In this document: positions 9,591 through 19,611 of the stretch, piece by piece
Layout: each line of letters starts with the position of its first letter
How positions within the stretch are numbered: position 1 is the stretch's first letter
NCBI RefSeq assembly: GCF_002873395.1
Contig: NZ_MCUV01000018.1
Coordinates: 38,782 to 102,781 of the forward strand
From: Vibrio sp. 10N.286.49.B3
GTDB lineage: Bacteria; Pseudomonadota; Gammaproteobacteria; Enterobacterales; Vibrionaceae
Reading direction: 5' to 3'
Length of the DNA: 64,000 bases
Notes under the pieces: generated by a model
Database searches by the model: none
What the model was told of the DNA's origin: nothing
Seen by the model: the letters and a program-made list of their open reading frames with translations, nothing else
Program-made: the position numbers and the translations under genes

Positions 9591-9795
9591 TTATATCAGC
9601 CATTTCACTATTAACCTATTAATGTTAGTTCAAAACAAACATATACGCTTTGTTTATATGCTTACTCATTTTTTATGTATTAAAGTGATTTAAACTCAAA
9701 CATTATCACCTAGATATTTTATTAATGAGAACATGATGTTAGATTTAGTCCTATACTAGAAAAACCTTTAGTCACTGGTAGAAAAGGGAAGATAA

Positions 9796-11643
9796 ATGGT
9801 AGCAATTCACTACAAAACATTGCATTTGATCACTTTGAGTCTGTTTTGTTCACAACTATTTGCAGAAGAAGTGGTGCTGGATAAGTCTGTTCAAATAATT
9901 GAAACGAAAAGCCTTGTTGGTTTTGGAAGTGCAAAATATAGCGATTCATTTACACATTTTGATTATGTAAACCCAGATGCTCCTAAATATGGCAAAATCA
10001 CTTATGGGCAAGTAGGGACGTTTGATAGCTTTAATCGTTTTGGATCGCGTGGTGTTGCTGCGGCTTATTCAGGTGAACTTTATGACACATTGATGTTCTC
10101 TCCAAGTGATGAAATAGATGCTTATTATCCATTGATTGCTAAAAATATCCGTTATGCAGACGATTTTTCTTGGTTGGAAATGGAAATTAACCCTAATGCA
10201 CGCTTTCAGGATGGTAAACCTATTACGGCACATGACGTTGCGTTTACCTTTGATAAGTTCATGACGGAAGGGGTGCCTCAATATCGGGTCTATTACCAAG
10301 ATATTCAATCTGTTGTCGCGAAACAAGACTTACTGGTTCGTATTGAAATGTCAGAGCCCAATCGTGAAAAGTTATTCAGCTTTGCTCAAAGTACACGTGT
10401 TTTACCTAAGCACTTCTGGCAAGAGAGAAAGCTTTCTGAACCACTTAGTGAGCCACCAGTAGGTAGTGGTCCGTATCAGGTCATGGATTACAAACCAGGG
10501 CAGAGTGTGACTTATACCTTGACCCCTGATTACTGGGCAAGCAATTTACCTGTTAATGTAGGGCGCAACAACTTCGAGCAGATCCAATATGATTACTACC
10601 GAGATGACACTGTTATGCTTGAGGCGTTTAAAGCGGGTGAGTTTGACCTACGCCAAGAGAATTCTGCTAAGTTTTGGGCAAATTCTTACACTGGAGCTAA
10701 TTTTGACAAAGGTTTCATTAAGAAAGTAGAAATCCCACATCAGAAGCCAGAAAGTACTCAGGTGTTTGTATTCAATACACAAAATGAAATTTTTAAAAAT
10801 CCTAAAGTCCGTGAAGCATTAAGTTATGCCATGGACTTTGAGTGGATGAATAAAAATATGTTTTATGATCAATACACTCGCACACGCAGTTACTTTCAAA
10901 ATACTGAATATGAAGCGAAAGGGCTACCAAGTGCTGAAGAGTTGGAAGTTTTAACACCATTTAAAGATCAAATTCCAGCACGCGTATTTACACATGAGTA
11001 CCAACCGTCAGTCACTGATGGTTCAGGTCGAATTCGTCCTCAGCTTCGCCTTGCTTTTCAGTTATTGAAAGAAGCTGGTTGGGAGCTTAATAATAAAGTC
11101 ATGACCAATAAAGAAACTGGGCAGGTTCTTAGTTTCGAGTTGTTGATTTATAGCCCGACCACTGAGCGCATAGCTATTCCTATTCAGAAAAATATGCGTT
11201 TGATGGGTGTGAATATGAACATTCGCACCATTGATACCACACAATATATCAAGCGATTACGAGATCGTGACTTTGATATGGTTTCTTCGGCATATTCAGC
11301 CAACCCATACCCAAGCCCAAATATGATGATAGCGTGGAACTCTCATTACATTGATTCAACTTACAACACTGCAGGTGTTATGGATCCTGTCATTGACGAA
11401 CTCACGATTGCCATTGCCGAGAATCAGCAAAACCCACAAAAACTGAAAGCATTAGGGCTCTCTTTAGATCGTATTTTACAGTGGAACCATTACATTATCC
11501 CTCAGTGGTATTTAAGTGCGTATCGAGTTGCAATGTGGGACAAGTTTGAAAGACCGGAAATATTACCAACCTACGATTTAGGTATTGATACATGGTGGAT
11601 TTCAGAAGAAAAGGCACGCCTACTTCCAGAGAAGCGTCGCTAA
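9796..11643 (+). CDS. yejA: Peptide ABC transporter substrate-binding protein (YejA)
   Basis: Periplasmic solute-binding protein of the YejABEF oligopeptide importer. 615 residues with a signal peptide (about 1-23, ending LFAEE) and an SBP_bac_5 fold: GLYDTLM-like entry (SGELYDTLMF), DGKPITAHDVAFTFDKF, and VREALSYAMDFEWMN. First gene of yejA-yejB-yejE-yejF on the plus strand. The Yej system takes up peptides including microcin C and contributes to resistance to some antimicrobial peptides in enterobacteria. The length fits the family. Confidence 0.93.
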   Translation: MVAIHYKTLHLITLSLFCSQLFAEEVVLDKSVQIIETKSLVGFGSAKYSDSFTHFDYVNPDAPKYGKITYGQVGTFDSFNRFGSRGVAAAYSGELYDTLMFSPSDEIDAYYPLIAKNIRYADDFSWLEMEINPNARFQDGKPITAHDVAFTFDKFMTEGVPQYRVYYQDIQSVVAKQDLLVRIEMSEPNREKLFSFAQSTRVLPKHFWQERKLSEPLSEPPVGSGPYQVMDYKPGQSVTYTLTPDYWASNLPVNVGRNNFEQIQYDYYRDDTVMLEAFKAGEFDLRQENSAKFWANSYTGANFDKGFIKKVEIPHQKPESTQVFVFNTQNEIFKNPKVREALSYAMDFEWMNKNMFYDQYTRTRSYFQNTEYEAKGLPSAEELEVLTPFKDQIPARVFTHEYQPSVTDGSGRIRPQLRLAFQLLKEAGWELNNKVMTNKETGQVLSFELLIYSPTTERIAIPIQKNMRLMGVNMNIRTIDTTQYIKRLRDRDFDMVSSAYSANPYPSPNMMIAWNSHYIDSTYNTAGVMDPVIDELTIAIAENQQNPQKLKALGLSLDRILQWNHYIIPQWYLSAYRVAMWDKFERPEILPTYDLGIDTWWISEEKARLLPEKRR

Positions 11644-11666
11644 AAGCAGGATAAAGGAACAAAATA

Positions 11667-12755
11667 ATGGCTGCGTATATATTTAGGCGCTTGTTACTGG
11701 TTATTCCGACCCTTTGGGCGATCATAACCATTAACTTTTTTATTATCCAAATAGCACCTGGAGGTCCAGTTGAGCAAGCCGTGGCTCAATTAAAGGGGCA
11801 TAACTCTGGGATTATGGAACGCTTCAGTGGCGGGGGAAGTGAAGTTGATTTAGGTGCAACTGAAAAATCAGATAGTAGTGGCTATCGTGGTTCACGTGGT
11901 CTCGATCCCGAAGTCGTTGAGGAGATACGTAAGCAATTTGGTTTTGATAAGCCATTGCACGTGCGCTACTTCGAAATGCTAAAGAACTATGCCACCTTTA
12001 ATTTTGGCGAGAGCTTATTTAAAGGCGGTAATGTGATCGATTTAATCGTAGAGCGTTTGCCTGTTTCCATATCTCTAGGGTTGTGGAGCACGTTAATCAT
12101 CTACTTGATCTCTATTCCGCTGGGTATCATGAAAGCGATCCATCATGGATCTCGTTTTGATATTTGGTCTAGTGCCATGATCATTGTCGGCTACGCCATT
12201 CCTGGTTTCTTATTTGCGATTATTTTGATCATTGTTTTTTCGAGTGGCAACTACTTCAGTTGGTTCCCACTGCGCGGACTCGTATCGAGCAATTTTGATC
12301 AGTTATCATGGTTTGAGCAAATTATCGATTACTTCTGGCACTTAACTCTGCCTATTCTTGCTATGGTCATTGGTGGGTTTGCCACATTAAGTATGCTAAC
12401 CAAAAACTCTTTTCTTGATGAGATCAATAAGCAGTATGTGGTAACAGCCCGAGCGAAAGGGCTCGATGAGAAAGGCATTTTGTACAAGCATGTTTTCCGT
12501 AATGCGATGCTTATTATTATAGCCGGCTTTCCAAGTGCTTTTATCAGTATCTTTTTTACGGGTTCGATGCTTATTGAGGTGATGTTCTCATTGGAAGGGA
12601 TTGGATTGTTGGGCTTTGAATCGACTATTCAACGTGATTATCCGGTCGTGTTTAGCTCATTATATATTATGACGCTGCTTGGTTTGGTTTTGAGTATTAT
12701 TTCTGATTTAACCTATACTTGGGTTGATCCTCGTATTGATTTTGAGGCTCGATAA
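11667..12755 (+). CDS. yejB: Peptide ABC transporter permease (YejB)
   Basis: 362-residue inner-membrane permease. First helix about 9-30 in the OppB manner ([20 protein letters not shown]), a long periplasmic loop, then the BPD_transp_1 domain with the EAA loop around [22 protein letters not shown] that contacts the ATPase. Preceded by AAAGGAAC. Its TAA stop overlaps the yejE ATG by one base, so the two are translationally coupled. Confidence 0.94.
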   Translation: MAAYIFRRLLLVIPTLWAIITINFFIIQIAPGGPVEQAVAQLKGHNSGIMERFSGGGSEVDLGATEKSDSSGYRGSRGLDPEVVEEIRKQFGFDKPLHVRYFEMLKNYATFNFGESLFKGGNVIDLIVERLPVSISLGLWSTLIIYLISIPLGIMKAIHHGSRFDIWSSAMIIVGYAIPGFLFAIILIIVFSSGNYFSWFPLRGLVSSNFDQLSWFEQIIDYFWHLTLPILAMVIGGFATLSMLTKNSFLDEINKQYVVTARAKGLDEKGILYKHVFRNAMLIIIAGFPSAFISIFFTGSMLIEVMFSLEGIGLLGFESTIQRDYPVVFSSLYIMTLLGLVLSIISDLTYTWVDPRIDFEAR

Positions 12756-13807
12756 TGACATCTGTATCTAAAAGTGTTCAGCCTAGATTCAAAAATCCAA
12801 TGACTCAAGCCCGCTGGCTACGGTTTAAAATGAATCGACGTGGTTATTGGTCAATGTGGATTTTCGCCGCTCTATTTTTCTTTAGCTTATTTGCTGAGTT
12901 AGTTGCAAACGACAAGCCGCTATTAATTGAATACAACAACCAGTGGTACTACCCAATCGTTGAGCAGTATAGTGAAACCCAATTTGGTGGTGAGTTTGAA
13001 ACCGAAGCGGACTATACCGATCCCTATGTGATCGACCTGATTGAAGAGAGCGGCTTTATTATTTGGCCTTTGATCCGTTTTGGTTATGACACGATCAATT
13101 ATGACATCGTTGGATCCGTTCCATCAGCTCCAGATCGTCACAACTTATTAGGCACCGATGACAAAGGACGAGATGTGCTGGCTAGGGTGATTTATGGCTT
13201 TAGGATCTCAGTGCTGTTTGGTTTTGTATTAACGATCGTTTCGAGTGTGATAGGAATTGGGGTTGGTGCAACACAAGGCTACTATGGTGGTTGGATTGAT
13301 CTCTTCGGGCAACGTTTCATTGAAGTATGGTCAGGCATGCCAACGCTCTTTCTGCTGATTATCTTATCTAGCTTTGTTGAACCTAATTTCTGGTGGCTAC
13401 TGGGCATTATGGTGCTATTTAGTTGGATGGGGCTGGTCGGTATTGTCCGTGCTGAGTTTTTACGTTGTCGTAATTTTGATTATGTCCGAGCTGCACAAGC
13501 AATGGGCGTCGATGATAAGCGCATAATGCTTCGTCACATGTTACCTAATGCTATGGTCGCTTCATTAACCATGATGCCTTTCATTTTATCTGGCTCTGTA
13601 ACCACATTGACTTCACTGGATTTTCTTGGCTTTGGTCTTCCTGCAGGATCCCCTTCGTTGGGTGAATTATTAGCGCAAGGTAAAGCAAATTTACAAGCAC
13701 CGTGGCTAGGTATATCAGCATTCGCCGTCTTATCACTAATGCTAACGTTATTGGTATTTGTCGGTGAGGCTGTCCGTGATGCATTCGATCCACATCAGCA
13801 AAGGTAG
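12755..13807 (+). CDS. yejE: Peptide ABC transporter permease (YejE)
   Basis: 350-residue OppC-type inner-membrane permease. N-terminal helix near 31-50 (OppC_N region), a periplasmic loop, then BPD_transp_1 helices after LLGTDDKGRDVLARVIYG and an EAA loop in DYVRAAQAMGVDDKRIMLRHMLPNA. Coupled at both ends: its ATG overlaps the yejB stop, and its stop is 8 bp before the likely yejF ATG. Partner of YejB in the pore. Confidence 0.94.
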   Translation: MTSVSKSVQPRFKNPMTQARWLRFKMNRRGYWSMWIFAALFFFSLFAELVANDKPLLIEYNNQWYYPIVEQYSETQFGGEFETEADYTDPYVIDLIEESGFIIWPLIRFGYDTINYDIVGSVPSAPDRHNLLGTDDKGRDVLARVIYGFRISVLFGFVLTIVSSVIGIGVGATQGYYGGWIDLFGQRFIEVWSGMPTLFLLIILSSFVEPNFWWLLGIMVLFSWMGLVGIVRAEFLRCRNFDYVRAAQAMGVDDKRIMLRHMLPNAMVASLTMMPFILSGSVTTLTSLDFLGFGLPAGSPSLGELLAQGKANLQAPWLGISAFAVLSLMLTLLVFVGEAVRDAFDPHQQR

Positions 13808-13815
13808 TGCTGATC

Positions 13816-15453
13816 ATGACTGATAATAAAATGACACAATTAGACAAAACACAGCAGCATACAAGCCATGATGTGCTAAACATTGATAATTTATCGATAG
13901 GCTTTAAACGAGAAGGGATCGTTGCACCAGTGACGGACTCAATCTCATTATCGATAAAAAAAGGTGAGACATTAGCGTTAGTTGGAGAAAGTGGTTCCGG
14001 TAAATCGGTCACGGCCAATGCGGTGTTAAAGCTGCTTCCAAAAGGTTCAGCGCACTATTTGAGTGGTTCTATCTACTTTGATGGTATCGATCTTATGGCG
14101 TGTAGTGAAAGGGAGTTGCGTGGCATTCGCGGAGCGCGTATTGGCATGATATTTCAAGAGCCAATGGTTTCTCTTAACCCCTTGCATAAGATAGGTAAGC
14201 AGTTAGTTGAAGTGTTAGCTATCCACCGTGGTATGCGCCAACAAAAAGCTCAAGCACTTGCCTTATCCTGGTTAAATAAAGTCGGTATCCGTGACCCTGA
14301 GCAAAAACTACTGGCTTATCCTCATGAACTTTCTGGTGGGGAAAGACAGCGTGTCATGATAGCCATGGCACTCATTAATGAGCCCGAGTTATTAATTGCA
14401 GATGAGCCGACAACAGCATTGGACGTTTCGGTACAGGCGCAAATACTAGATTTATTGAAAGATCTACAGCAAGAGTTAGGCATGGCGATGCTGTTTATCA
14501 CTCATGATCTTAGTATTGTTCGCCGTATTGCAGATAGAGTTGCAGTGATGAAAGAGGGGCAATTGCTAGAAGTCAATCAATGCCAAACACTCTTTTCATC
14601 ACCAGAGCATGCGTATACTCAGCAGTTGATTAATTCTGATCCACGTGGTCTGCCAGTGACAGTCGATGAAGCAGCCACTAAGCTTTTAACCGTTGATCAG
14701 CTTAAGGTTTGGTTTCCAATTACCGGTGGTATATTTAAACGTGTTGTTTCGCATGTTAAAGCAGTCACCGATATGAGTTTTGAATTATACCAAGGGCAAT
14801 CAATAGGGCTGGTGGGTGAAAGTGGTTCAGGTAAATCGACGACAGGAATGGCAATTTTAAAGTTGATTACCAGTGAAGGTTCGATTCATTATCAAGACAA
14901 TGAATTACAACATCTTGATCGTAAAGGAATGCTGCCATATCGCAGTCGCATGCAGGTGGTATTCCAAGATCCATTCTCTGCGCTCAATCCACGTATGTCA
15001 GTTGCACAAGTCATTGGTGAAGGGCTACGAGTGCATCAATCACTCTCTGATGACAAGTGGCAGCAGTCGATCTGTGATGTTATGCAGGAGGTGGGTTTAG
15101 ATCCAGAAACACGCCATCGATACCCGAATGAATTTTCTGGTGGGCAGCGTCAACGTATTGCTATTGCACGAGCGTTGATTTTAAAGCCAGAGTTTATCTT
15201 ACTCGATGAGCCAACCTCGTCTTTAGATCGAACCGTACAAGCGCAAGTGTTAGATCTATTGAAAGCACTACAAGAAAAATATAAATTAACTTACTTGTTC
15301 ATTAGTCATGATTTGAATGTGGTGAAATCACTATGCCACTATACGATAGTCATGAAACAAGGAAAGATTATTGAGCAAGGTGAGACACAACAGATGTTTG
15401 CTAAGCCTCAACATCCATATACTCAACAGTTGGTTTCATTATCGACCTTCTAG
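13816..15453 (+). CDS. yejF: Peptide ABC transporter ATP-binding protein, double domain (YejF)
   Basis: Cytosolic ATPase with two complete nucleotide-binding domains. Domain 1: Walker A GESGSGKS, signature LSGGERQR, Walker B LLIADEPTTALD. Domain 2: GESGSGKS, FSGGQRQR, FILLDEPTSSLD. Both sites look active. I prefer the ATG at 13816 (MTDNK) to a GTG at 13807, because the AAAGG at 13800-13804 lies about 11 bp from the ATG and only 2 bp from the GTG. Energises YejB/YejE; last gene of the yej operon. Confidence 0.93.
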   Translation: MTDNKMTQLDKTQQHTSHDVLNIDNLSIGFKREGIVAPVTDSISLSIKKGETLALVGESGSGKSVTANAVLKLLPKGSAHYLSGSIYFDGIDLMACSERELRGIRGARIGMIFQEPMVSLNPLHKIGKQLVEVLAIHRGMRQQKAQALALSWLNKVGIRDPEQKLLAYPHELSGGERQRVMIAMALINEPELLIADEPTTALDVSVQAQILDLLKDLQQELGMAMLFITHDLSIVRRIADRVAVMKEGQLLEVNQCQTLFSSPEHAYTQQLINSDPRGLPVTVDEAATKLLTVDQLKVWFPITGGIFKRVVSHVKAVTDMSFELYQGQSIGLVGESGSGKSTTGMAILKLITSEGSIHYQDNELQHLDRKGMLPYRSRMQVVFQDPFSALNPRMSVAQVIGEGLRVHQSLSDDKWQQSICDVMQEVGLDPETRHRYPNEFSGGQRQRIAIARALILKPEFILLDEPTSSLDRTVQAQVLDLLKALQEKYKLTYLFISHDLNVVKSLCHYTIVMKQGKIIEQGETQQMFAKPQHPYTQQLVSLSTF

Positions 15454-15493
15454 ATGAGTAATATTCGATAATTTACACTGTAAAGGAATAACA

Positions 15494-16105
15494 ATGAAAT
15501 TATATGAAGCTGAGATGACACCGAGTTGTCGCCGGGTTGCCATTTTTATGAATGAACTTGGAATAGACATTGATCGAGTGCCTGTTAATGTCAGAGATGG
15601 AGAAAACTTAACCGAGGAGTTTCTCAGCAAAAGCATTAATGGCAAAGTACCAATGCTAGAGTTAGCGGACGGTACATTATTGTGTGAAAGTGTTGCGATT
15701 TGTCGTTATCTCAATGGTGTATACGATAATAATCTCTACCTTTTTGGTCGTGATGCGTTAGAGCAAGCTAAAGTTGAAATGTGGAGCCGCGTTGTTGAGT
15801 TACAAGGCTTATATGTTGCTTTTCAGGCTTTTCGGAATATTACCGGGATCTATAAAGATCGTGAACACTGCATTGAAGAGTGGGGCATTGAGTCCAAGTC
15901 TCGTGTAAGAATGGTATTACCTAAGATAGAAAAAACATTAGCTAATAACACCTTTATCATTGGAGACCGACTCACCATCGTTGATATTACGGCTTATATA
16001 TATATTGGCTTTATTATTAATGCATTGAAAATTGATGTATTTACGCTATTTCCTAATATCCAACGTTGGTTTGATGAGCTATCACAAAGAGAAGCTTTTG
16101 TATAA
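15494..16105 (+). CDS. Glutathione S-transferase
   Basis: 203 residues with a thioredoxin-like N-terminal domain (MKLYEAEMTPSCRRVAIFM, then GKVPMLEL with the cis-Pro and LCESVAICRYL with the Glu-Ser glutathione contact) and a helical C-terminal domain including the N-capping motif LTIVDITAY. An active-site Ser or Cys is possible within TPSCRR. Good Shine-Dalgarno (AAAGGA) before the ATG. It lies 40 bp after yejF and may be read with it. The substrate is unknown; it is not close to the CPYA-type GST at 5.0-5.6 kb. Confidence 0.85.
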   Translation: MKLYEAEMTPSCRRVAIFMNELGIDIDRVPVNVRDGENLTEEFLSKSINGKVPMLELADGTLLCESVAICRYLNGVYDNNLYLFGRDALEQAKVEMWSRVVELQGLYVAFQAFRNITGIYKDREHCIEEWGIESKSRVRMVLPKIEKTLANNTFIIGDRLTIVDITAYIYIGFIINALKIDVFTLFPNIQRWFDELSQREAFV

Positions 16106-16194
16106 TAGCGAGTGACAATGTCACGTCATATTTACGGGATATTAGTTGTATATCTGGTCATTTCATCCGATAACTATTACACTGACCGCAAAAT

Positions 16195-16866
16195 ATGACT
16201 ACAGAGTTTACTATGAACCACGAAATAGACCATGACGATTGGATTGAGCCAGAGGATGAATTTGCTGAAGAAGGCGAAGAGATAGAAATTGAAGCTATCG
16301 GTGTCGACGTTACATGCCAACCAATTGAATTGTATAAAGTATTTAAAATTGCAAACTTAGTTGGTGGCGGTGGTGAAGCAAAGCACATCATTGCTGAAGG
16401 CTATGTAGCAGTCAATGGTGAATTAGAAACTCGTAAACGTCGTAAGATGTATGATGGCGACTTCTTTGAATTCAACCAAGAATACTACGTTGTTGTTTGC
16501 GATCAGCCAGTACAAGAGGTGGTTGATAACAAAGAAGCGAAGCAAAAAGAAAAAGCTAGGCTAGATAGAGAATCTCAGATTAAAGCTAGAAAAGCGAAGA
16601 AAGAAGCAAGAAAGCAGAAAAAAGCTTCTCAAGCGGCTGAGGCTGAACAGCAGCAGGCGAAAGTAGCTGAAAAAACAGCAAAACCTGAAAAAGCCAAGAA
16701 AGCTGAGAAATCAAAAGATATTTCACACCCTTTCTCAGCATCAGCGAAGAAGAGCAAGCCTGCTAAACCTGAGCAGAAAAAGAAAGCACCACAAGCGAAG
16801 CAAGAATCAACCTCTGCGCCAGAGCGTGATGCAAAGAGTGGACGTAACTCGATAGACTTTTTCTAA
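16195..16866 (+). CDS. S4-domain RNA-binding protein with Lys/Ala-rich tail
   Basis: 223 residues in three parts: an acidic N-terminus (about 5-32, almost all Asp/Glu), an S4 RNA-binding fold at about 45-105 (FKIANLVGGGGEAKHIIAEG, then VNGELETRKRRKMYDGD, close to YbcJ-type proteins), and a Lys/Ala/Gln-rich, probably disordered or helical tail. The S4 fold implies binding to structured RNA, perhaps rRNA. Start choice is open: a second ATG lies at 16213 (MNHEI). It ends before a hairpin shared with the convergent ABC permease gene. Confidence 0.75.
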   Translation: MTTEFTMNHEIDHDDWIEPEDEFAEEGEEIEIEAIGVDVTCQPIELYKVFKIANLVGGGGEAKHIIAEGYVAVNGELETRKRRKMYDGDFFEFNQEYYVVVCDQPVQEVVDNKEAKQKEKARLDRESQIKARKAKKEARKQKKASQAAEAEQQQAKVAEKTAKPEKAKKAEKSKDISHPFSASAKKSKPAKPEQKKKAPQAKQESTSAPERDAKSGRNSIDFF

Positions 16867-16907
16867 TCTGATGATTGCATCTTGATGATGATTTTGTTTT
16901 AGCGAGT

Positions 16908-16943
16908 AATCACGGTGATCTTAAATAGGTCACCGTGTTATTT
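16908..16943. terminator. Bidirectional hairpin between S4 gene and ABC permease gene
   Basis: CACGGTGA (16911-16918) pairs with TCACCGTG (16930-16937), followed by TTATTTC. It lies between two convergent genes; the T-run is weak. Confidence 0.5.
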
Positions 16944-16962
16944 CTTAGCATTGCTGTTATCT

Positions 16963-17877
16963 CTATTCGTAGTATCGTGTACGCTTTTCAATAATTTGAA
17001 ATAGAAATGATAGCGCAGAACATAGCAACAAATAAGCCGCACCAACAAGTAACCATATCTCAAAAATAAGTCCTGAAGAGTTAGCGATTTCTGTTCCCAC
17101 AAACGTCATTTCTTGAATTGAGATTAAAGAAACAATCGATGTATCTTTAATTAAAGAGATAGTTTGCCCAGCTAAAGCCGGAGCGCTATTTTTTATCACT
17201 TGTGGGGCAATAATATAGCGATATTTAACGAGCTTAGAGAGCCCCAAAGAGTCGGCAGCTTCCCATTGTCCCTTCGATATATTTTGCAAGCCTGAACGAA
17301 TCACTTCCGCAATATAAGCCGCTGATAACAAGCCAACACACAGCACACCTGAAAGTAAGTTTTCCCATAAATTACTCGGTCCAAAAAGCCAAGTTTGGAT
17401 CGGATTTATATCGCCTGAGTGATGACGCAGTATATCGGTCAAACCTAGTAATGGTATGAGTTGGTTGGAAATAAAGAAGTAAAAAATAAACACAAAGACC
17501 AATGGTGGAATATTGCGGACAAGAAGTATAAAAGCCGTGGCAGGTAGTTGAAAAAAAGCGACTTTGGAGTGTCTCGCTAAACCTAAAGCTGTGCCAAGTA
17601 TTAAGGCAAGCGCGAGTCCCCAAACACTTAAGCGCAGTGTCGCTAAAAACCCTTGAAAGAAATAAGGTAGGCTACCGTCTGAACGAGTGGTAAATATCAG
17701 TTCAATGGTTTGTTGCCAGCGCCAATGGTAGTTAATACCAATAGAAGAGCGGTAGATGAGCCACATCACCACCATTGCGACAATAACCAATAGACCATAA
17801 TCAAGCCGATTAAGTCGCTTGCTGAATCTATGCTGTGAGTTGGGTTCTACAGGTAAAGTCATCGCATTTTTTAGCAC
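16963..17877 (-). CDS. Polar amino acid ABC transporter permease
   Basis: 304-residue inner-membrane permease of the HisM/GltK type. Cytosolic N-terminus, helix at about 28-45, then a helical BPD_transp_1 core with the EAA loop in WEAADSLGLSKLVKYRYIIAPQVIKNS. It probably pairs with the other permease (18.8-19.6 kb) as a heterodimer. Last gene of the ATPase-permease-binding protein-permease set, with 106 bp after the binding protein. The family suggests glutamate, glutamine or similar; the sequence does not decide. Confidence 0.85.
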   Translation of the reverse strand: MLKNAMTLPVEPNSQHRFSKRLNRLDYGLLVIVAMVVMWLIYRSSIGINYHWRWQQTIELIFTTRSDGSLPYFFQGFLATLRLSVWGLALALILGTALGLARHSKVAFFQLPATAFILLVRNIPPLVFVFIFYFFISNQLIPLLGLTDILRHHSGDINPIQTWLFGPSNLWENLLSGVLCVGLLSAAYIAEVIRSGLQNISKGQWEAADSLGLSKLVKYRYIIAPQVIKNSAPALAGQTISLIKDTSIVSLISIQEMTFVGTEIANSSGLIFEIWLLVGAAYLLLCSALSFLFQIIEKRTRYYE

Positions 17878-17983
17878 AAATGGCGTTCTTCAATTAAAAT
17901 AAATAAAGCGAGAGTTAATCAAGGTACAGTGAATAACTCTCAAGGTGTCAGTGACTTTGGTTAATCGACTACGCTAGGAATCG

Positions 17984-18799
17984 TTACTGTCCTTGAGCAA
18001 TCTCATTTTGCCAATCTAAAGTCGAGAACCAGTACTCATAACGCTCTTTTAGCCAACCATCAGCAGTTCTTGCTTGGATCCAGTGGTTAAAGAATTCGGT
18101 TTTATCGGTCTCACCTAAGCGAACGGCAATGGCTTCGTTACCCTGTGATAAACGCTCAGTAAAGGGGATAAATAGGGCATCAGAGTGGAGGATAGATTCA
18201 TGTTCTGGTTTTGGGCTAGATGCGATAACAGCGTGCGCATTACCATTTAATACTTCTTGAAAGGCTTGAGCATCGTCATCAAATTGCAAAACCGTTGCTT
18301 TAGGGAAGGTTTCACGCGCGACTTGAACCGTAAATGCCCCGCGGCGTGCGGCAATTTTAATGCGGCGTGAATCAAAATCAGAAGTCGTTGAAAAGCCTTC
18401 AGCGAGTTGTTTACTTGCTGCTAATTGAACACCTGAATGCGAATAGGCATCACTAAACAGAACACTTTTAGAACGAGCTTCCGTGATCGATAGTCCACCG
18501 ATAATCACATCAAACTTCTGAGCAAGAAGGGCAGGAATAATACCATCCCATGCCGTAGGAACAAATTCAACTTTCCAGCCAGAGTCTTGTGCTAAACGTT
18601 TTGCTACATCAATTTCAAATCCGATTAGATCACCCTGTTTATTACGCATCGCCCAAGGAACAAACGTGGACATACCAACTCGTAATGTCCCGCGTTCATT
18701 AATCTTGTCTAAGTTAGGGGTAGGTGATTGAGCCGCGAGACTTGGAAGGCTAATTGCTAACCCAAGTAGTGCGGTGATTGCCGTTTTAAATAGCTTCAT
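17984..18799 (-). CDS. Amino acid ABC transporter substrate-binding protein
   Basis: Periplasmic binding protein, 271 residues, with a signal peptide (MKLFKTAITALLGLAISLPSLAA). SBP_bac_3 features: INERGTLRVGMSTFVPW at the start of the mature domain and IGFEIDVAKRLAQ, both typical of polar amino acid binders. I start at ATG 18799 because AGGAG lies just upstream; the frame opens 30 bp earlier but would overlap the permease and spoil the signal peptide. A Trp in SWAMRNK-like position (PWAMRNK) is in the usual ligand loop. Confidence 0.88.
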   Translation of the reverse strand: MKLFKTAITALLGLAISLPSLAAQSPTPNLDKINERGTLRVGMSTFVPWAMRNKQGDLIGFEIDVAKRLAQDSGWKVEFVPTAWDGIIPALLAQKFDVIIGGLSITEARSKSVLFSDAYSHSGVQLAASKQLAEGFSTTSDFDSRRIKIAARRGAFTVQVARETFPKATVLQFDDDAQAFQEVLNGNAHAVIASSPKPEHESILHSDALFIPFTERLSQGNEAIAVRLGETDKTEFFNHWIQARTADGWLKERYEYWFSTLDWQNEIAQGQ

Positions 18800-18813
18800 G
18801 CTTTCGTTCTCCT

Positions 18814-19611
18814 TTATTGACTTCGCCAACTAGCACCAAGACGGTGCTCTAGCCATGCAGATAAGCCAGACAGTGATAATGTAAGTAGTAAATATATGCC
18901 AGCAACAGTGAACCAGATCTCAAAGGGCATTGCTGTTTCTGAGACAATATTTCGTGCTTGAGTGGTTAAATCAAAGATAGCCATCACACTGACAATGGAT
19001 GAGTTCTTGATTAATGACACCACTTCATTGGTTAATGAGGGTAACGTACGCTGTAATACCTGAGGAAAAATGACATCAAGATAGGTTGAATAACGAGGTA
19101 AACCTAATGTGTGTGCGGCTTCAAATTGCCCTTGAGGAATACTTTGCAATCCTGCTCTCAATATTTCAGCGGTATACGCTCCTTGAAAGAGTGTTAAGGC
19201 TAAAATTGCAGTGGTAAAACGATCCAAACCAATCACAGGACCAAAGACAAAGTAGAGTAAATAAATTTGCACAAGCAGTGGTGTATTACGGATCACTTCT
19301 ACATACAACTTAGCTAATGTTCTACCGACGATAGAATCGGATAGACGCAGGAGCGCGACAGTCAAACCTAAGAGCAGGGTGGCAACTAAGCTTATTGCGG
19401 ATATTTTTAGCGTTATAAATAAGCCTTGCAGTAATTCTGCCGACCACCACTCACCATCTTCATAAAACGCAATATAATCGACGATTCGTTGCCATTGCCA
19501 TTGGTAATTCATGGCATTAGCACCCGAGTCGAGCAATAGAACAATAGCAATCAGTAGCACTAAGATTTGTGTCAGTGCTGATAAGACTGGCTTAACGATT
19601 CGGCTAAACAT
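18814..19611 (-). CDS. Polar amino acid ABC transporter permease
   Basis: 265-residue HisQ/GltJ-type permease: N-terminal helix about 9-28, then the BPD_transp_1 core with QLLQGLFITLKIS-like entry (LLQGLFITLKISAIS) and an EAA loop in FEAAHTLGLPRYSTYLDVIFPQV. Its start overlaps the ATPase stop by one base, so it is coupled. Partner of the second permease at 17.0-17.9 kb. Confidence 0.87.
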   Translation of the reverse strand: MFSRIVKPVLSALTQILVLLIAIVLLLDSGANAMNYQWQWQRIVDYIAFYEDGEWWSAELLQGLFITLKISAISLVATLLLGLTVALLRLSDSIVGRTLAKLYVEVIRNTPLLVQIYLLYFVFGPVIGLDRFTTAILALTLFQGAYTAEILRAGLQSIPQGQFEAAHTLGLPRYSTYLDVIFPQVLQRTLPSLTNEVVSLIKNSSIVSVMAIFDLTTQARNIVSETAMPFEIWFTVAGIYLLLTLSLSGLSAWLEHRLGASWRSQ